A DNA stretch of 47,534 bases. Origin: Belnapia mucosa (GTDB lineage: Bacteria > Pseudomonadota > Alphaproteobacteria > Acetobacterales > Acetobacteraceae). The stretch is from the NCBI RefSeq assembly GCF_016775475.1, contig NZ_JAEUXJ010000025.1, positions 1 through 47,534 on the forward strand, read 5' to 3'. This document shows positions 1 through 8,187 of this stretch, piece by piece. Each line of letters opens with the position of its first letter. The stretch's first letter is position 1. Below the pieces are notes generated by a model that was not told the DNA's origin, did not search any database, and was given only the letters and a program-made list of their open reading frames with translations. A program made the translations under genes and the position numbers.

Positions 1-295
1 GGCCTTCGGCTGCGCGCGCGAGGGCGCGAAGCCGGTCGTGCAGGCATCGGAGCGTTCCGTCCAGCCGCCAGCGCCGGCAATGCGCGAAGACCGTCGGCCA
101 GGGCGGGAATGGGGATGGGAGCATGCGCCAGGCACAGCCAGAGCGGACCAGATAGAAGATCGCCTCGAGCATCAGCCGGCGAGGCCATTGGAGCGGCCGT
201 CCTCCCGTCGCCGGCGGTGGAAGCAGAGGCTCCAAGGCTGCCCACTCGGCGTCAGAGAGGTCCGTCGGATACCGGTGCTGACGGTGTTCGCGCAT
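1..295 (-). CDS. IS5-family transposase, N-terminal part, cut by the left edge
   Basis: Reading the minus strand from the ATG at 295 gives about 98 codons without a stop before the window ends. The translation has the usual N-terminal signature of IS5-family transposases: a DLSDAEWAALEPLLPP-like opening, then a GGRP turn, a region around YLVRSGCAWRMLP, and FPPWPTV followed by a CRRWRLDGT stretch. This is the DNA-binding N-terminal part; the DDE catalytic residues would lie beyond the edge. The element's end presumably falls between this start and the LysR stop at 365, but I could not fix an inverted repeat without the other end. It is intact as far as it can be read. Confidence 0.75.
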   Translation of the reverse strand, partial: MREHRQHRYPTDLSDAEWAALEPLLPPPATGGRPLQWPRRLMLEAIFYLVRSGCAWRMLPSPFPPWPTVFAHCRRWRLDGTLRCLHDRLRALARAAEG

Positions 296-364
296 GGCTG
301 CCTCGGGCTGGAAGATGAGCCACAGCAACGCGTTAGACCGCGATCCGCATTTCCATACAGTCAG

Positions 365-1321
365 TTAGCCTGGCAAGTTGTCGAACTCAGCCTCCCCCAT
401 CAAAATCTCGACATCATCGTTGCGCAGACGCCTGAGCTGCCGAAGCGCGGCAAGCAGAACCTCCCGCGCCGCTGGGGTGAAAGATCGCTCGGGGCGATAG
501 GCCAGAGAGACGACGCGGTAAACCGTTGGCGCCAGAGGCAGGAACACCATCGGCATGCGCATCATCGGCATCGCCGCCAAGGCCGGGATGGCGGTAACGC
601 CGACCCGGCTCTCCACCAAGCTCTGCAACGCGCCCACGGAGGAGACCTCATAGCGAAGTCCATGCAGGGCGTGAACGCCATGGGCGTCCTGCTCCAGCAG
701 GCGGCGGATGCCGTTCTGTGCGCTCAGCCCCACCAGCGGGACGTCCCGCAGCACCTCCCAGGCCAGAGGGATGGCTTCTCGCGCCAGCCGATGCTCCTTC
801 GGGCAAAGCAGTCCGAAGCGATCCCTCAGCAAGGGGCGGGTGGCAATGCCGGGGGCAGGCGCGGGCAGCGTGGTAATGGCAAAGTCGAGCTCGGCCGCCT
901 GGAGCCTGCGGGCGGCCCCTTCCGTGTTTTCCTCATGGAGCTGCACGGAAATTCCTGGAAAGCGCCGCGCCAGTTCATGCAGCGCCGGCGCAAGCACATG
1001 GCTGATGAAGGAGGCAGTCGCGGCAGCGACCACATGGCCCCGCTGACGGTCAGCAATGGCGCGCAGGTCGTCGAAGCCGCGGTCCAGATCGTCGAGCAGC
1101 CGCTCGGCAAGTTGCAGGAGGCGCTCGCCATGCGGGGTCGGCTGCAGGCTGCGGGTGGTGCGGTCGAGCATGCGCAGGCCAAGCTCCGTTTCCAGGCTGC
1201 GAATGGCAACCGTGACGGCGGACTGCGTGACGTTCAGCACTTCGGCGGCGCGGGTGAAGCTGCGGGCATGGGCGACGGCGCAGAAGGCCCTAAGCTGGCG
1301 GAGGGTGACGTTGCGGCTCAT
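365..1321 (-). CDS. LysR-family transcriptional regulator
   Basis: A 318-residue protein of normal LysR length. The N-terminal winged helix-turn-helix covers about residues 5-63, with the typical sequence around FTRAAEVLNVTQSAVTVAIR. A periplasmic-binding-protein-like effector domain follows from about residue 90. It is divergently transcribed from the dioxygenase gene at 1413 with 91 bp between the start codons, the classic arrangement for a LysR regulator controlling its neighbour. A perfect 8-bp inverted repeat with a 3-bp spacer overlaps its own start codon (see 1320-1338), so negative autoregulation together with control of the TauD-Bug pair is likely. The effector is unknown. Confidence 0.9.
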   Translation of the reverse strand: MSRNVTLRQLRAFCAVAHARSFTRAAEVLNVTQSAVTVAIRSLETELGLRMLDRTTRSLQPTPHGERLLQLAERLLDDLDRGFDDLRAIADRQRGHVVAAATASFISHVLAPALHELARRFPGISVQLHEENTEGAARRLQAAELDFAITTLPAPAPGIATRPLLRDRFGLLCPKEHRLAREAIPLAWEVLRDVPLVGLSAQNGIRRLLEQDAHGVHALHGLRYEVSSVGALQSLVESRVGVTAIPALAAMPMMRMPMVFLPLAPTVYRVVSLAYRPERSFTPAAREVLLAALRQLRRLRNDDVEILMGEAEFDNLPG

Positions 1322-1338
1322 TCATAAACATTATGAAT
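1320..1338. promoter_or_regulatory. Palindromic LysR-type operator candidate
   Basis: ATTCATAA-ACA-TTATGAAT is a perfect 8-bp inverted repeat with a 3-bp spacer. It contains the T-N11-A pattern of LysR boxes. It lies in the 91-bp divergent region and covers the first bases of the LysR start codon, which suits autorepression plus control of the gene starting at 1413. Its function is inferred from position and symmetry. Confidence 0.55.
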
Positions 1339-1412
1339 GGTGTGGAAAAATGAAATAGACTTTTCGCGGACCGGCTTCGAACCTTCCTTGCAAGAGAGCT
1401 TCGGAGGAAAAC

Positions 1413-2501
1413 ATGTCCAGTTCCGTGCTGCGGGAGCCGCCCGCTACCATGGCTTTGCCGCCAGGACCTATCGGTGGCGCGGCGGCCTGGAAAGGCGCTG
1501 AGATGGCGCGCCGGACCGAATGGCTGCACCATTTCACTCCGGAGGAACTTCGCGAGCTGGATGCCGCCATACGCGCCCATGTAGCCTCCGGCGCGGAGAT
1601 GGGCGCGATCACCAGGGCAGGCTTCCACATGCCTGTCCTCGCCGCCACCTTGCGCGGCGTCCTGCAGGATCTGCTGCACGGCCGAGGCTTCGTGCAGCTT
1701 CGTGGATTCCCGATCGAGAAATACTCCACCTCGGAGGCGGCCATCGCATACCTCATCATCGGGGCCCATCTCGGCAGCTTCCGCAGTCAGAACGCGAAGG
1801 GCCATCTCTTGGGCCACGTGTGCGACCTCGGCCTCGACATCCGCAAGCCGACGGTGCGCTATTACCAGACTAACAAGGAGCTGGAATTCCACACCGACAG
1901 CTCCGACCTCGTCGGCCTGCTCTGCCTCAAGACCTCAAAGTCCGGCGGCGAAAGCATGATCGTCAGCTCCGTCACCTTACATGACGAGATACGCCGCCGC
2001 CGTCCCGATCTCTACCCAGCCCTTTTCGATGCCTTCCCAACGGATCGGCGCGGCGAGATCCCGCCCGGCATGGAACCGTGGTTCGAGGTGCCAGTGTTCA
2101 ACTGGCATGCGGGGGAGCTGACGACGATCTATTCCGGGCAGTATATTCGCTCGGCGCAGCAGAACTTCCCGCAGGCGCGCCGCCTGACGGCGCAGGAGCG
2201 TGAGGCGCTCGACCTGCTCGACAGCCTCACGCGCGACCCGGAGCTGCATCTGAAGATCGAGTTCCGGCCGGGCGACATGCAGTTCCTGCACAATCACCAG
2301 ATCCTGCACAGCCGCACCGATTTTGAGGATTGGCCCGAGCCGGAGCGGCGCCGGCACCTGTTCCGCCTCTGGCTCGCGCCCGAAGGCGGCCGTGACCTAC
2401 CACCCTCCTTCGCGCAGCGCTACGGTTCCCTCACGCCAGGCGACCGCGGCGGGATCATCACCCGCGACACCACGCTCAAATTCGTCCTTGAGCCGCAATG
2501 A
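1413..2501 (+). CDS. TauD/TfdA-family Fe(II)/2-oxoglutarate-dependent dioxygenase
   Basis: A 362-residue protein with the iron-binding facial triad of this superfamily: His160-x-Asp162 in EFHTDSSD and the distal His299 in QILHSRTDF. Arg318 (RHLFRLWL) is placed to bind 2-oxoglutarate. Family members hydroxylate sulfonates, phenoxyacids, betaines and other small acids; the substrate here cannot be told. The ATG at 1413 is chosen because GGAGG ends 4-5 bases upstream. The stop overlaps the next start by 4 bases (ATGA), so it is translationally coupled to a Bug-type binding protein. Control by the divergent LysR regulator is likely. Confidence 0.88.
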   Translation: MSSSVLREPPATMALPPGPIGGAAAWKGAEMARRTEWLHHFTPEELRELDAAIRAHVASGAEMGAITRAGFHMPVLAATLRGVLQDLLHGRGFVQLRGFPIEKYSTSEAAIAYLIIGAHLGSFRSQNAKGHLLGHVCDLGLDIRKPTVRYYQTNKELEFHTDSSDLVGLLCLKTSKSGGESMIVSSVTLHDEIRRRRPDLYPALFDAFPTDRRGEIPPGMEPWFEVPVFNWHAGELTTIYSGQYIRSAQQNFPQARRLTAQEREALDLLDSLTRDPELHLKIEFRPGDMQFLHNHQILHSRTDFEDWPEPERRRHLFRLWLAPEGGRDLPPSFAQRYGSLTPGDRGGIITRDTTLKFVLEPQ

Positions 2502-3511
2502 GCACGCAAGCCACGCGACGGGCGTTGTTCGCCGGGCTCAGCACATTGCCGCTTGCCGATCGCGCATGGGCCGAAGCGCCCTGGCCTAACAGACCGGTGC
2601 GGCTGGTCGTGACCTTCTTGCCTGGCGGCATCCTGGATACCTTGGCTCGGCTGATCGCGCCCCCGCTGCAGCGGCGCCTCGGCCAGCCCTTCGTGGTCGA
2701 GAACCGCCCGGGCGCCGGAGGCAATGTCGGCACCGCGCTGGCGGCGCGGGCCAAGGGCGACTCCTACACCCTGCTGGTCGGCAGCAGCGGCCCGCTTGCG
2801 ATCAGCCCGAGCATCGAGAGCAATCTCGGCTACAGCCCGCTTACCGATTTCACCCCTATCACTCTCCTCGCATCGACACCGCTGGTGCTGGTGGTGCCGG
2901 CGAACTCTCCCTGGCATAGCTTGCGGGACATGATCGCAGCGGTGAAGTCGTCGCAGGGCGAGTTCCTGTATCCCACCCCTGGCATAGGCTCGCCGCAGCT
3001 TCTGGCTGGGGAGGCACTCCGCCAGCGCGTGGGCTTCCGCGCGACGCCCGTGAGCTACAATGGCAGCGCGCCGGCCGTGCTCGCCATCATCGCGGGCGAG
3101 ATGCCCTACACCTTCGAGAATCTCGTCCTCGTGGCACCGCATCTGGCGAAGGGGACGCTGCGGGCGCTGGCCGTGACAAGCGCCCAGCGGTCGCACATGT
3201 TGCCCGAGGTGCCAACGATGGAAGAGGCCGGCCTGCCCGGCTTCCAGGCCGGCGGGTGGTATGGCCTGCTGGCGCCCGCCGGCGTGTCGCAGGAGGTTGT
3301 CGATCGGTTGCACGCAGCGACGGTGGCTGTCCTGCACGAGCCCGATGTTGCGCCACGCATCCTCGAGATGGGCTCCCTCAACATCAGCAGCACGCCGGAT
3401 CAGTTTCGGGAACACATACGCCAGGAAACGGAAAGATGGCGCCATGTGATGCTCGCTGCGAACGCTCCCCTGGATAGGGAGCCAGCCAACCGGCAATCCA
3501 CCGGCCGGTGA
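2498..3511 (+). CDS. Bug-family (tripartite tricarboxylate transporter) substrate-binding protein
   Basis: A 337-residue periplasmic binding protein. It has a Tat-like leader (TRRALFAGLS) with probable cleavage after AWA near residue 25. The Bug core follows: WPNRPVRLVVTFLPGG, then VVENRPGAGGNVG around residues 66-78, then LLVGSSGP. The C-terminal VPTMEEAGLPGF and PDQFREHIRQETERW patterns are also family-typical. No membrane components of a tripartite transporter are encoded nearby; Bug genes are commonly orphaned in this way. The start overlaps the dioxygenase stop. The last roughly 15 residues (after AANAPL) do not resemble a usual Bug ending, and the decayed IS3 element starts 65 bp downstream, so the natural 3' end may have been replaced. 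Confidence 0.9.
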   Translation: MSTQATRRALFAGLSTLPLADRAWAEAPWPNRPVRLVVTFLPGGILDTLARLIAPPLQRRLGQPFVVENRPGAGGNVGTALAARAKGDSYTLLVGSSGPLAISPSIESNLGYSPLTDFTPITLLASTPLVLVVPANSPWHSLRDMIAAVKSSQGEFLYPTPGIGSPQLLAGEALRQRVGFRATPVSYNGSAPAVLAIIAGEMPYTFENLVLVAPHLAKGTLRALAVTSAQRSHMLPEVPTMEEAGLPGFQAGGWYGLLAPAGVSQEVVDRLHAATVAVLHEPDVAPRILEMGSLNISSTPDQFREHIRQETERWRHVMLAANAPLDREPANRQSTGR

Positions 3512-3730
3512 AGACTTGTTGAAAGACCAAGGCTTATGCAGCCGGCCGAAGGGTGCAGCCACACTAGGTGAGTGACTGACCTGCCCCTGATCGGGTATCC
3601 AAGGGCCATGAAAGATCTGGCCCATGTGGTCCGACCCCCAGCTCTGGTCCGGGGTCTATGCAAGTTCTCAGGCCCGTGAGCTTGCCCCGACCTTGGACCA
3701 GCCGGCGTGGGAAAATCCGGCTTTGTTGTC

Positions 3731-4183
3731 TCAGGGCGGGTGAGCCCATCCTGCGGCGTTGGCCAGCTCCATCGGGGCTCTGTGGCCGATCGAGCTGTGT
3801 GGCCGGACCTCGTTGTGATCCACCCGCCACGCCTCACACTTCAGCCTGGCATCAGCCAAGCTGACGAACCAGTTGGCATTCAGGCATTCCACCTGGACCT
3901 TGCCACTGAAGCTCTCCGCAAAGGCGTTGTCGGTCGGCTTGCCCGGCCGGCTGAAGTCCAGCACCACGCCCCTGACATAGAGCCAGAGGTCGAGGTCGCG
4001 GCTGATGAACTCCGGGCCGTTATCGAGGCGGATCTGCCGCGGCAGCCCGTAGCGCGCCACCACCCGCTCGAGCGTCTCGACCACATCGGCGCCGCGGTAG
4101 CTCCGTCGCACGTCGATCGCTGGCGAGATCCGGCTGCCGTCGAATAGCTGGTCCGACAGGAAGTTCATCGCCCGGATCTTGTT
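3731..4183 (-). pseudogene. IS3-family transposase OrfB, internally deleted
   Basis: The C-terminal part of an rve/DDE integrase-type transposase. Readable are IRLDNGPEF with the second catalytic Asp, the block FSRPGKPTDNAFAESF with the catalytic Glu, and NEVRPHSSIGHRAP near the end. The segment that should hold the first catalytic Asp is missing: NFLSDQLFDGSR runs straight into ISPAIDVRRSYRG, whereas intact relatives have about a dozen more residues with a V-V-D motif there. Upstream of 4183 most of the N-terminal half is also gone. It cannot be an active enzyme. Confidence 0.75.
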
Positions 4184-4372
4184 CGGGGCACCGGCCACCG
4201 CCGGTCCTGCCGCAGCTTGGCCGAGACCTTCCGCCGTAGCTCCGCCTGCGTGCCCCGCCTGGAGCGGTGATGGCACGACGAACGCGGTGCTTTCAGCACC
4301 GCGCAGGCCCGTCGCGCGCTCACCTCCAGGCGCCCCGGAGATGGTCCACCGTCCTCCGGCAGCGCGCAGGCT

Positions 4373-4639
4373 TCATAGTTTGCGGTGGACGACGTCCTGC
4401 AGCATCTCCTTGTCGAGCGACAGATCCACCACCAGCCGCCGCAGCCGCTGGTTCTCCTCTTCGAGCTACTTCAGCCGCCGCATCTCGGACGGCATCAACC
4501 CGCCGCACTTCTTGCGCCAACGGTAGTAGGTCTGGATCGAAATCCCCGCTTTGCGGCATACCTCCTCCACCGCTGTCCTTTCCTCAGCCTGCCCCAAAAT
4601 GAAAGCGATGTGCTGGTCGGTGAACTGGGACCGCTTCAT
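4373..4639 (-). pseudogene. IS3-family transposase OrfA with an in-frame stop
   Basis: The frame opens at the ATG at 4639 with MKRSQFTDQHIAFIL, and the helix-turn-helix is recognisable (VCRKAGISIQTYYRWRKK). After 57 codons it meets TAG at 4468-4466, exactly where relatives have CAG in RLK-Q-LEEEN. Reading through the stop continues as LEEENQRLRRLVVDLSLD and ends at a TGA at 4375-4373, the expected OrfA end at 88 residues. A single C-to-T change in the coding strand explains the stop. Confidence 0.78.
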
Positions 4640-4717
4640 GGCCTGTCTCCTCAGTCAGCGCCGCAGAACCTAACCAGGAATTTCTCCGCTCTCACCGGTC
4701 CAGGAATTTGGAGGCAG

Positions 4718-5299
4718 ATCATCTATGTCGACCCACCCACCCATGCGGCCGTGCTGTCCATCGACGAAAAGAGCCAGATACAGACGCTCGACCGCACCCA
4801 GCCCGGCCTGCCGCTCAAGCCCGGCCGCTGCGGCACCATGACCCACGACTGCGTCCGGCACGGCACGACCACGCTGTTCGCCGCGCTGAACGTGCTCGAC
4901 GGCACGGTGGGCAACCGCTGCGTGCAGTTCCATCGCCGCGAAGAATTCATCCACTTCCTCGATGCGGCCAAGCGCGAAATCCCGGCGGGGAAGCTGGTCC
5001 ATGCTGTGGTCGACAACTACGCCACCCACAAGCATCCAAAGGTGAAGGCGTGGCTGGAGCGGCACCCGCGCTGGACGTTCCATGTCACCCCCACCTCCGG
5101 GTCGTGACTGAATGCGGTCGAGACCTTCTTCTCAGCGGTGACCCGCAAGCGCATTCGGCGCGGCAGCTTCCACTTGCTGGTCGACCTGCAGGCCGCCATT
5201 AAGCGCTACCTCGCCGAGCACAACGCCGATCCAAAGTCCTTCGTCTGGACCGTCACCCCCGCCGCCATCATCGGCAAGCTGGATGCATGCTCCGTGTGA
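4718..5299 (+). pseudogene. IS630-family transposase, C-terminal part with nonsense mutation
   Basis: The DDE core of an IS630 transposase: VLSIDEKSQIQ (first Asp), VVDNYATHKHPKVKAWL (second Asp) and LNAVETFFS (Glu). The N-terminal DNA-binding part is missing; the frame emerges from the right end of the IS3 element at about 4718. At 5105-5107 TGA interrupts the conserved TSGS-W-LNAVE block where relatives have TGG for tryptophan. The same frame then continues to a stop at 5297-5299 with the normal IS630 ending (DLQAAIKRYLAEHN, FVWT). It is inactive on both counts. Confidence 0.82.
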
Positions 5300-5356
5300 G
5301 TCGCTGCACTAGCGGTGCCGGGTGGAACACAGGCAGGCTGCCATTGTGACTCACCG

Positions 5357-5383
5357 TTGACAAGGCTTACGGTGCTGTATTGG
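5357..5383 (+). promoter_or_regulatory. Weak sigma-70-like promoter candidate
   Basis: TTGACA at 5357-5362 is followed after 15 bases by TATTGG at 5378-5383, just upstream of the SDR start at 5397. The spacing is short and the -10 box poor, so this is only a candidate. It would imply a very short leader. Confidence 0.22.
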
Positions 5384-5396
5384 ACGGGAGTGAGCC

Positions 5397-6164
5397 ATGG
5401 CACAGGCAATGTTCGACCTTACCGGACGGCTTGCTTTGGTGACCGGCGCAAGCCGAGGCCTTGGTCTGGCAATGGCGCGCGGGTTAGCCGAAGCCGGCGC
5501 CAGAGTGGTGCTGAATGGCCGCGATGTTGGCCGCCTCACTGCGGCGGTAGCAGAACTGGCGACAGCAGGAATCGCTGTGGAGGCACTTGCCTTTGACGTG
5601 TGTGACCCGACGGCGGTCGAAGACGCGGTGGCCGACATTGAAGCACGCCTCGGCCCCATCCACATTCTGGTCAACAATGCCGGTATCAGCCGTCCCGGTC
5701 CGGCAGCTGCTCAGCTCGATGCGGCATGGCGCGAGGTCATAGCCACCAACCTCGACGCAGTGTTCTTCATGGCGCGAGCAGTAGGGCGGCGCATGGTCGA
5801 GCGCAGGGTAGGTAAGATCATCAATATCGGTTCGATGCTGGGCCTCACGGCGCGCCCAGGTACAGCACCCTACACGACCAGCAAGGCCGCCGTGCACGGG
5901 CTCACACGTGCACTTTGTGCCGACTGGGCAGGCTGCGGCGTGCAGGTCAACTGCATTGCTCCGGGCGCCTTCGAGACGGAAATGACCCGGCCCTTATATG
6001 AGAGCCCTGAGGTATCAGCCTACGTGCGTAGCCGAACTCCTGCCGGGCGCTGGGGCAGGCCCGCCGATTTGGTCGGCACGGCCGTGTTTCTTGCCGCACC
6101 GGCTTCCGATTTCGTCAACGGCCAAGTGATTGTCGTAGATGGTGGCATTCTCAGCGTCATTTGA
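5397..6164 (+). CDS. SDR-family NAD(P)-dependent oxidoreductase
   Basis: A 255-residue classical short-chain dehydrogenase. It has the TGASRGLG cofactor loop at residues 16-23 and NNAG at 93-96. The catalytic Ser146, Tyr159 and Lys163 (YTTSK) are present, and the C-terminal VIVVDGG strand is intact. The overall pattern (gluconate-5-dehydrogenase/3-oxoacyl-ACP-reductase-like) does not define the substrate. GGGAG lies 8 bases before the ATG. It stands alone, downstream of IS debris and followed by an empty stretch, so it is probably transcribed from its own promoter. Confidence 0.88.
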   Translation: MAQAMFDLTGRLALVTGASRGLGLAMARGLAEAGARVVLNGRDVGRLTAAVAELATAGIAVEALAFDVCDPTAVEDAVADIEARLGPIHILVNNAGISRPGPAAAQLDAAWREVIATNLDAVFFMARAVGRRMVERRVGKIINIGSMLGLTARPGTAPYTTSKAAVHGLTRALCADWAGCGVQVNCIAPGAFETEMTRPLYESPEVSAYVRSRTPAGRWGRPADLVGTAVFLAAPASDFVNGQVIVVDGGILSVI

Positions 6165-6498
6165 AAGCATGCCATGACACCCTGAGACCGGACACCTAAC
6201 ACTACCTGGCAGTCTGAAGTCAGGCGGTGGCCTGAGCTTGCGTCTGCAGTGCGGGCATCAGATCGGGGTGACGAGGTCGGCGAACAGCCACGCCATGATG
6301 GCGCGGCGCAAAGCCGGCAGGCTCGGCGATGGTGGCGGTCCCGGAACCTGACCCGGCATTTTTCCCCGCCCCCGCCGGGCGTTGCTCGGCGAGGCGGAGA
6401 TGCTGCAGCCAGGCAAAGGCGATACAGGTCCGAGCCGCTTACCCTGATGCCTGAGGCCCGATGCTGACGACCGCAACAGCTCATTCCGCCTATCATCC
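6165..6498. other. Intergenic stretch with an IS-like repeat
   Basis: I found no convincing gene here. The stretch holds one copy of a roughly 49-bp repeat (6200-6248) that recurs next to a transposase remnant at 23.6 kb. Short open frames on both strands show no recognisable motif. Confidence 0.5.
6200..6248. repeat. Dispersed 49-50 bp repeat, copy A
   Basis: This copy matches 23570-23619 at 48 of 50 aligned positions (one missing G, one T/C difference). It opens with CACTACCTGG and ends with GCTTGCGTCTGCA. Copy B is fused directly to the internal part of an IS3-type transposase, so both copies are probably remnants of the same insertion-sequence family. Confidence 0.75.
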
Positions 6499-7482
6499 GT
6501 GTCAACCTGCATGCTGCTGCGTTCGGGCTGCATGGCAGAAGCTGTTGAGCGAAGCGTCGTGTCCTCCGCATCCATGATTCAGGTGCGGCAAGGCGACGGA
6601 CATGGAGCGGCCACCCCCGCCTGCATCCCAGCCCGGGGCTGGCGGCAGGTGTTGCTCCGCTGCGTCCGGCGTGTGTTCGGGGGTCGCTTACTCGGCGAGG
6701 CGGCAGCGGTCGCGTTCTATACACTCCTAGCGGTGTTTCCTGCCCTCGCCGCGCTGGTGGCGCTATGCGGCCTTTTCGTGGATCCGGAACTCGTCGCACA
6801 AAAGCTCCAGGCTTTGGCTGGCATGCTGCCAGCCGGATCCGCAGAAGTGGCGCGGGACGCCTTGGGGCGGATGGCAACCGTGGGCGGTGGCAAGGCCGGC
6901 CTTGCCATTACCTTACTCGCTGCCGCGCTTTGGAGCGCCTCGGCCGCGGCAATGCAATTGTTTGGGGCACTGAACGTTGCTTATGGCGAGCGCGAGGATC
7001 GCGGCTTCATCCGGCTTGTTGGCATCGCGCTGCTGTTCGCGCTTGGGGCTGTGGCTTTCACCGCATTGGCTCTCGGCGGCGTCCTGGGCGTGCCGCTTGC
7101 GCTCGCCGCTAAGGCCGGGCCAGGCGGTGCCATGGACTGGCTGCTCCGCTTCCTGCGCTGGCCACTGCTACTTGTCGCGGTCTCGGTCGTCCTGGCGTTC
7201 GTCTATCGCCACGGTCCTTGCCGTGTTTGCCCTCGTTGGCACTGGGCTAGCTGGGGCAGTGCGTTGGCCGCGTTAGTATGGCTGCTTGGGTCAGCCGTGG
7301 TGTCATGGTACATGCAACAGGTTGGCCGTTACGATTGGCTTTACGGCTCGGTCGGGGCCGTACTCGGCTTCATGCTGTGGGCCTGGGTTTCCACCGCGGC
7401 TGTGCTGGTGGGCGCTGTGCTCAACGTTGAGCTCGAGCGGCAAGCCATGCCGGAGGCGGAGCCCAGGCCGCTGGTGTCGTAG
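6499..7482 (+). CDS. YihY/BrkB-family inner-membrane protein
   Basis: The frame encodes up to 327 residues. The YihY pattern is clear: GEAAAVAFYTLLAVFPALAALVAL (first membrane helix), SASAAAMQLFGALNVAYGERE, then several hydrophobic helices. The conserved YDWLYGSVGAVLGFMLWAWVSTAAVLVGAVLNVELE sits near the C-terminus. Six or so membrane segments are expected. The role of the family is poorly defined; an early link to RNase BN activity was withdrawn. The start is unsure: the outermost is GTG at 6499, with ATG at 6511, 6532 and 6574. None has a clear ribosome-binding site, and the homologous part begins only after residue 40. It is adjacent to a stress-protein cluster on the other strand. Confidence 0.85.
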   Translation: MSTCMLLRSGCMAEAVERSVVSSASMIQVRQGDGHGAATPACIPARGWRQVLLRCVRRVFGGRLLGEAAAVAFYTLLAVFPALAALVALCGLFVDPELVAQKLQALAGMLPAGSAEVARDALGRMATVGGGKAGLAITLLAAALWSASAAAMQLFGALNVAYGEREDRGFIRLVGIALLFALGAVAFTALALGGVLGVPLALAAKAGPGGAMDWLLRFLRWPLLLVAVSVVLAFVYRHGPCRVCPRWHWASWGSALAALVWLLGSAVVSWYMQQVGRYDWLYGSVGAVLGFMLWAWVSTAAVLVGAVLNVELERQAMPEAEPRPLVS

Positions 7483-7783
7483 GGTGGCCTGAGCGGCGGA
7501 GGATTTCTAGTGAACACGGCCAATTCCGTAACCGCTGAAGCTGAAAGGCTTGAGCGCGGTTGGATGGCGCTTGGGGCGCTATGACCCCCTTGCAGTTCTT
7601 TCTGGACGGTCTGCCTGTCGGGTGTGCTGCAAGCAATCCTTCCCGGAACTTAGATAGTAGTTCCGAGACGACAGCGCCGGCCCACACACGCCCGACGCAA
7701 ATCCTATCGAGCGTGTGAGAGAACATACAGCCTTGGGCACACATACGTCACCTCAGGCTCTGACGAGGGTCCCGGACAGCCTG
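7483..7783. other. Intergenic, convergent ends
   Basis: The space between the YihY-type gene and the opposing GlsB-type gene. I see no coding pattern, no strong hairpin with a T-run, and no repeat. Confidence 0.4.
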
Positions 7784-8047
7784 TCAGACGCTCCGCCGGC
7801 CGGTGACGGCATGGTAGACCCACAGCACAACAACTGCGCCGATCACCGCGACGATCATGCTATACAGGTTGAAGCCGGTGACGCCGGCGCCGCCGAACAT
7901 GTTGAACAGGAAGCCGCCAACGAAGGCGCCAACGATGCCGAGCACGATATCAATGACGGCTCCTTGGCCACTACCAGCATACAGCTTGCTGGCCACGAAG
8001 CCGGCGATCAGTCCCAGAATAAGCCAACCGATGATAGACATTGACAT
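7784..8047 (-). CDS. GlsB/YeaQ/YmgE-family stress-response membrane protein
   Basis: A small, very hydrophobic protein of 85-87 residues with three predicted membrane helices and glycine zippers (IIGWLILGLIAGFVASKL; GIVGAFVGGFLFNMFGG; a third helix near the C-terminus). Family members (transglycosylase-associated protein fold) are induced by general stress. Two starts compete: ATG 8047 lies only 4 bases from the GGAG core of GGAGAGAA (8055-8048), while ATG 8041 lies 10 bases from it. The product differs only by the first two residues. It opens the left side of a minus-strand stress cluster. Confidence 0.85.
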   Translation of the reverse strand: MSMSIIGWLILGLIAGFVASKLYAGSGQGAVIDIVLGIVGAFVGGFLFNMFGGAGVTGFNLYSMIVAVIGAVVVLWVYHAVTGRRSV

Positions 8048-8146
8048 TTCTCTCCGAGAAAATTTGGGAAAGGACGCATGGTCTCCGGGCGATGGGCTTG
8101 CGCTCGTTGCCCATGCGGGCGATGGCTTCGGAAGTTAACACGCGGA

Positions 8147-8172
8147 GTAGGGACGGCTCGCTCCGCCCCTAC
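8147..8172 (-). terminator. Hairpin after the DUF2382 gene
   Basis: GTAGGGACGG (8147-8156) and CCGCCCCTAC (8163-8172) pair at 9 of 10 positions around a CTCGCT loop. The hairpin lies just past the stop of the minus-strand gene ending at 8188 and before the next start at 8047. There is no T-run, so it may be a weak terminator or an mRNA-stabilising structure. Confidence 0.4.
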
Positions 8173-8187
8173 CCCATTCAGCATTCG

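Larger units (their letters stand above)
3577..4721 (-). mobile_element. Decayed IS3-family insertion sequence
   Basis: The element is bounded by imperfect inverted repeats: TGACCTGCCCC at 3577-3587, and TGATCTGCCTC read on the minus strand from 4721, identical at 9 of 11 positions. Between them lie an OrfA-type and an OrfB-type reading frame in IS3 order on the minus strand, both broken. Its right end directly abuts an IS630 transposase cut at its N-terminal side, so it probably inserted into, or recombined with, that element. I see no clear target-site duplication. Confidence 0.6.

Noticed and set aside
38..1327. A long plus-strand open frame of 429 codons antisense to the LysR gene
   Set aside because: Rich in Arg, Gln and Gly with no domain; it mirrors the LysR frame and the IS5 transposase on the other strand, as is usual in GC-rich DNA.
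5105..5107. TGA as a possible recoded Trp or selenocysteine codon in the IS630 frame
   Set aside because: The protein already lacks its N-terminus, and TGA serves as the normal stop for many genes here (for example 2499-2501 and 19904-19906), so a nonsense mutation is simpler.
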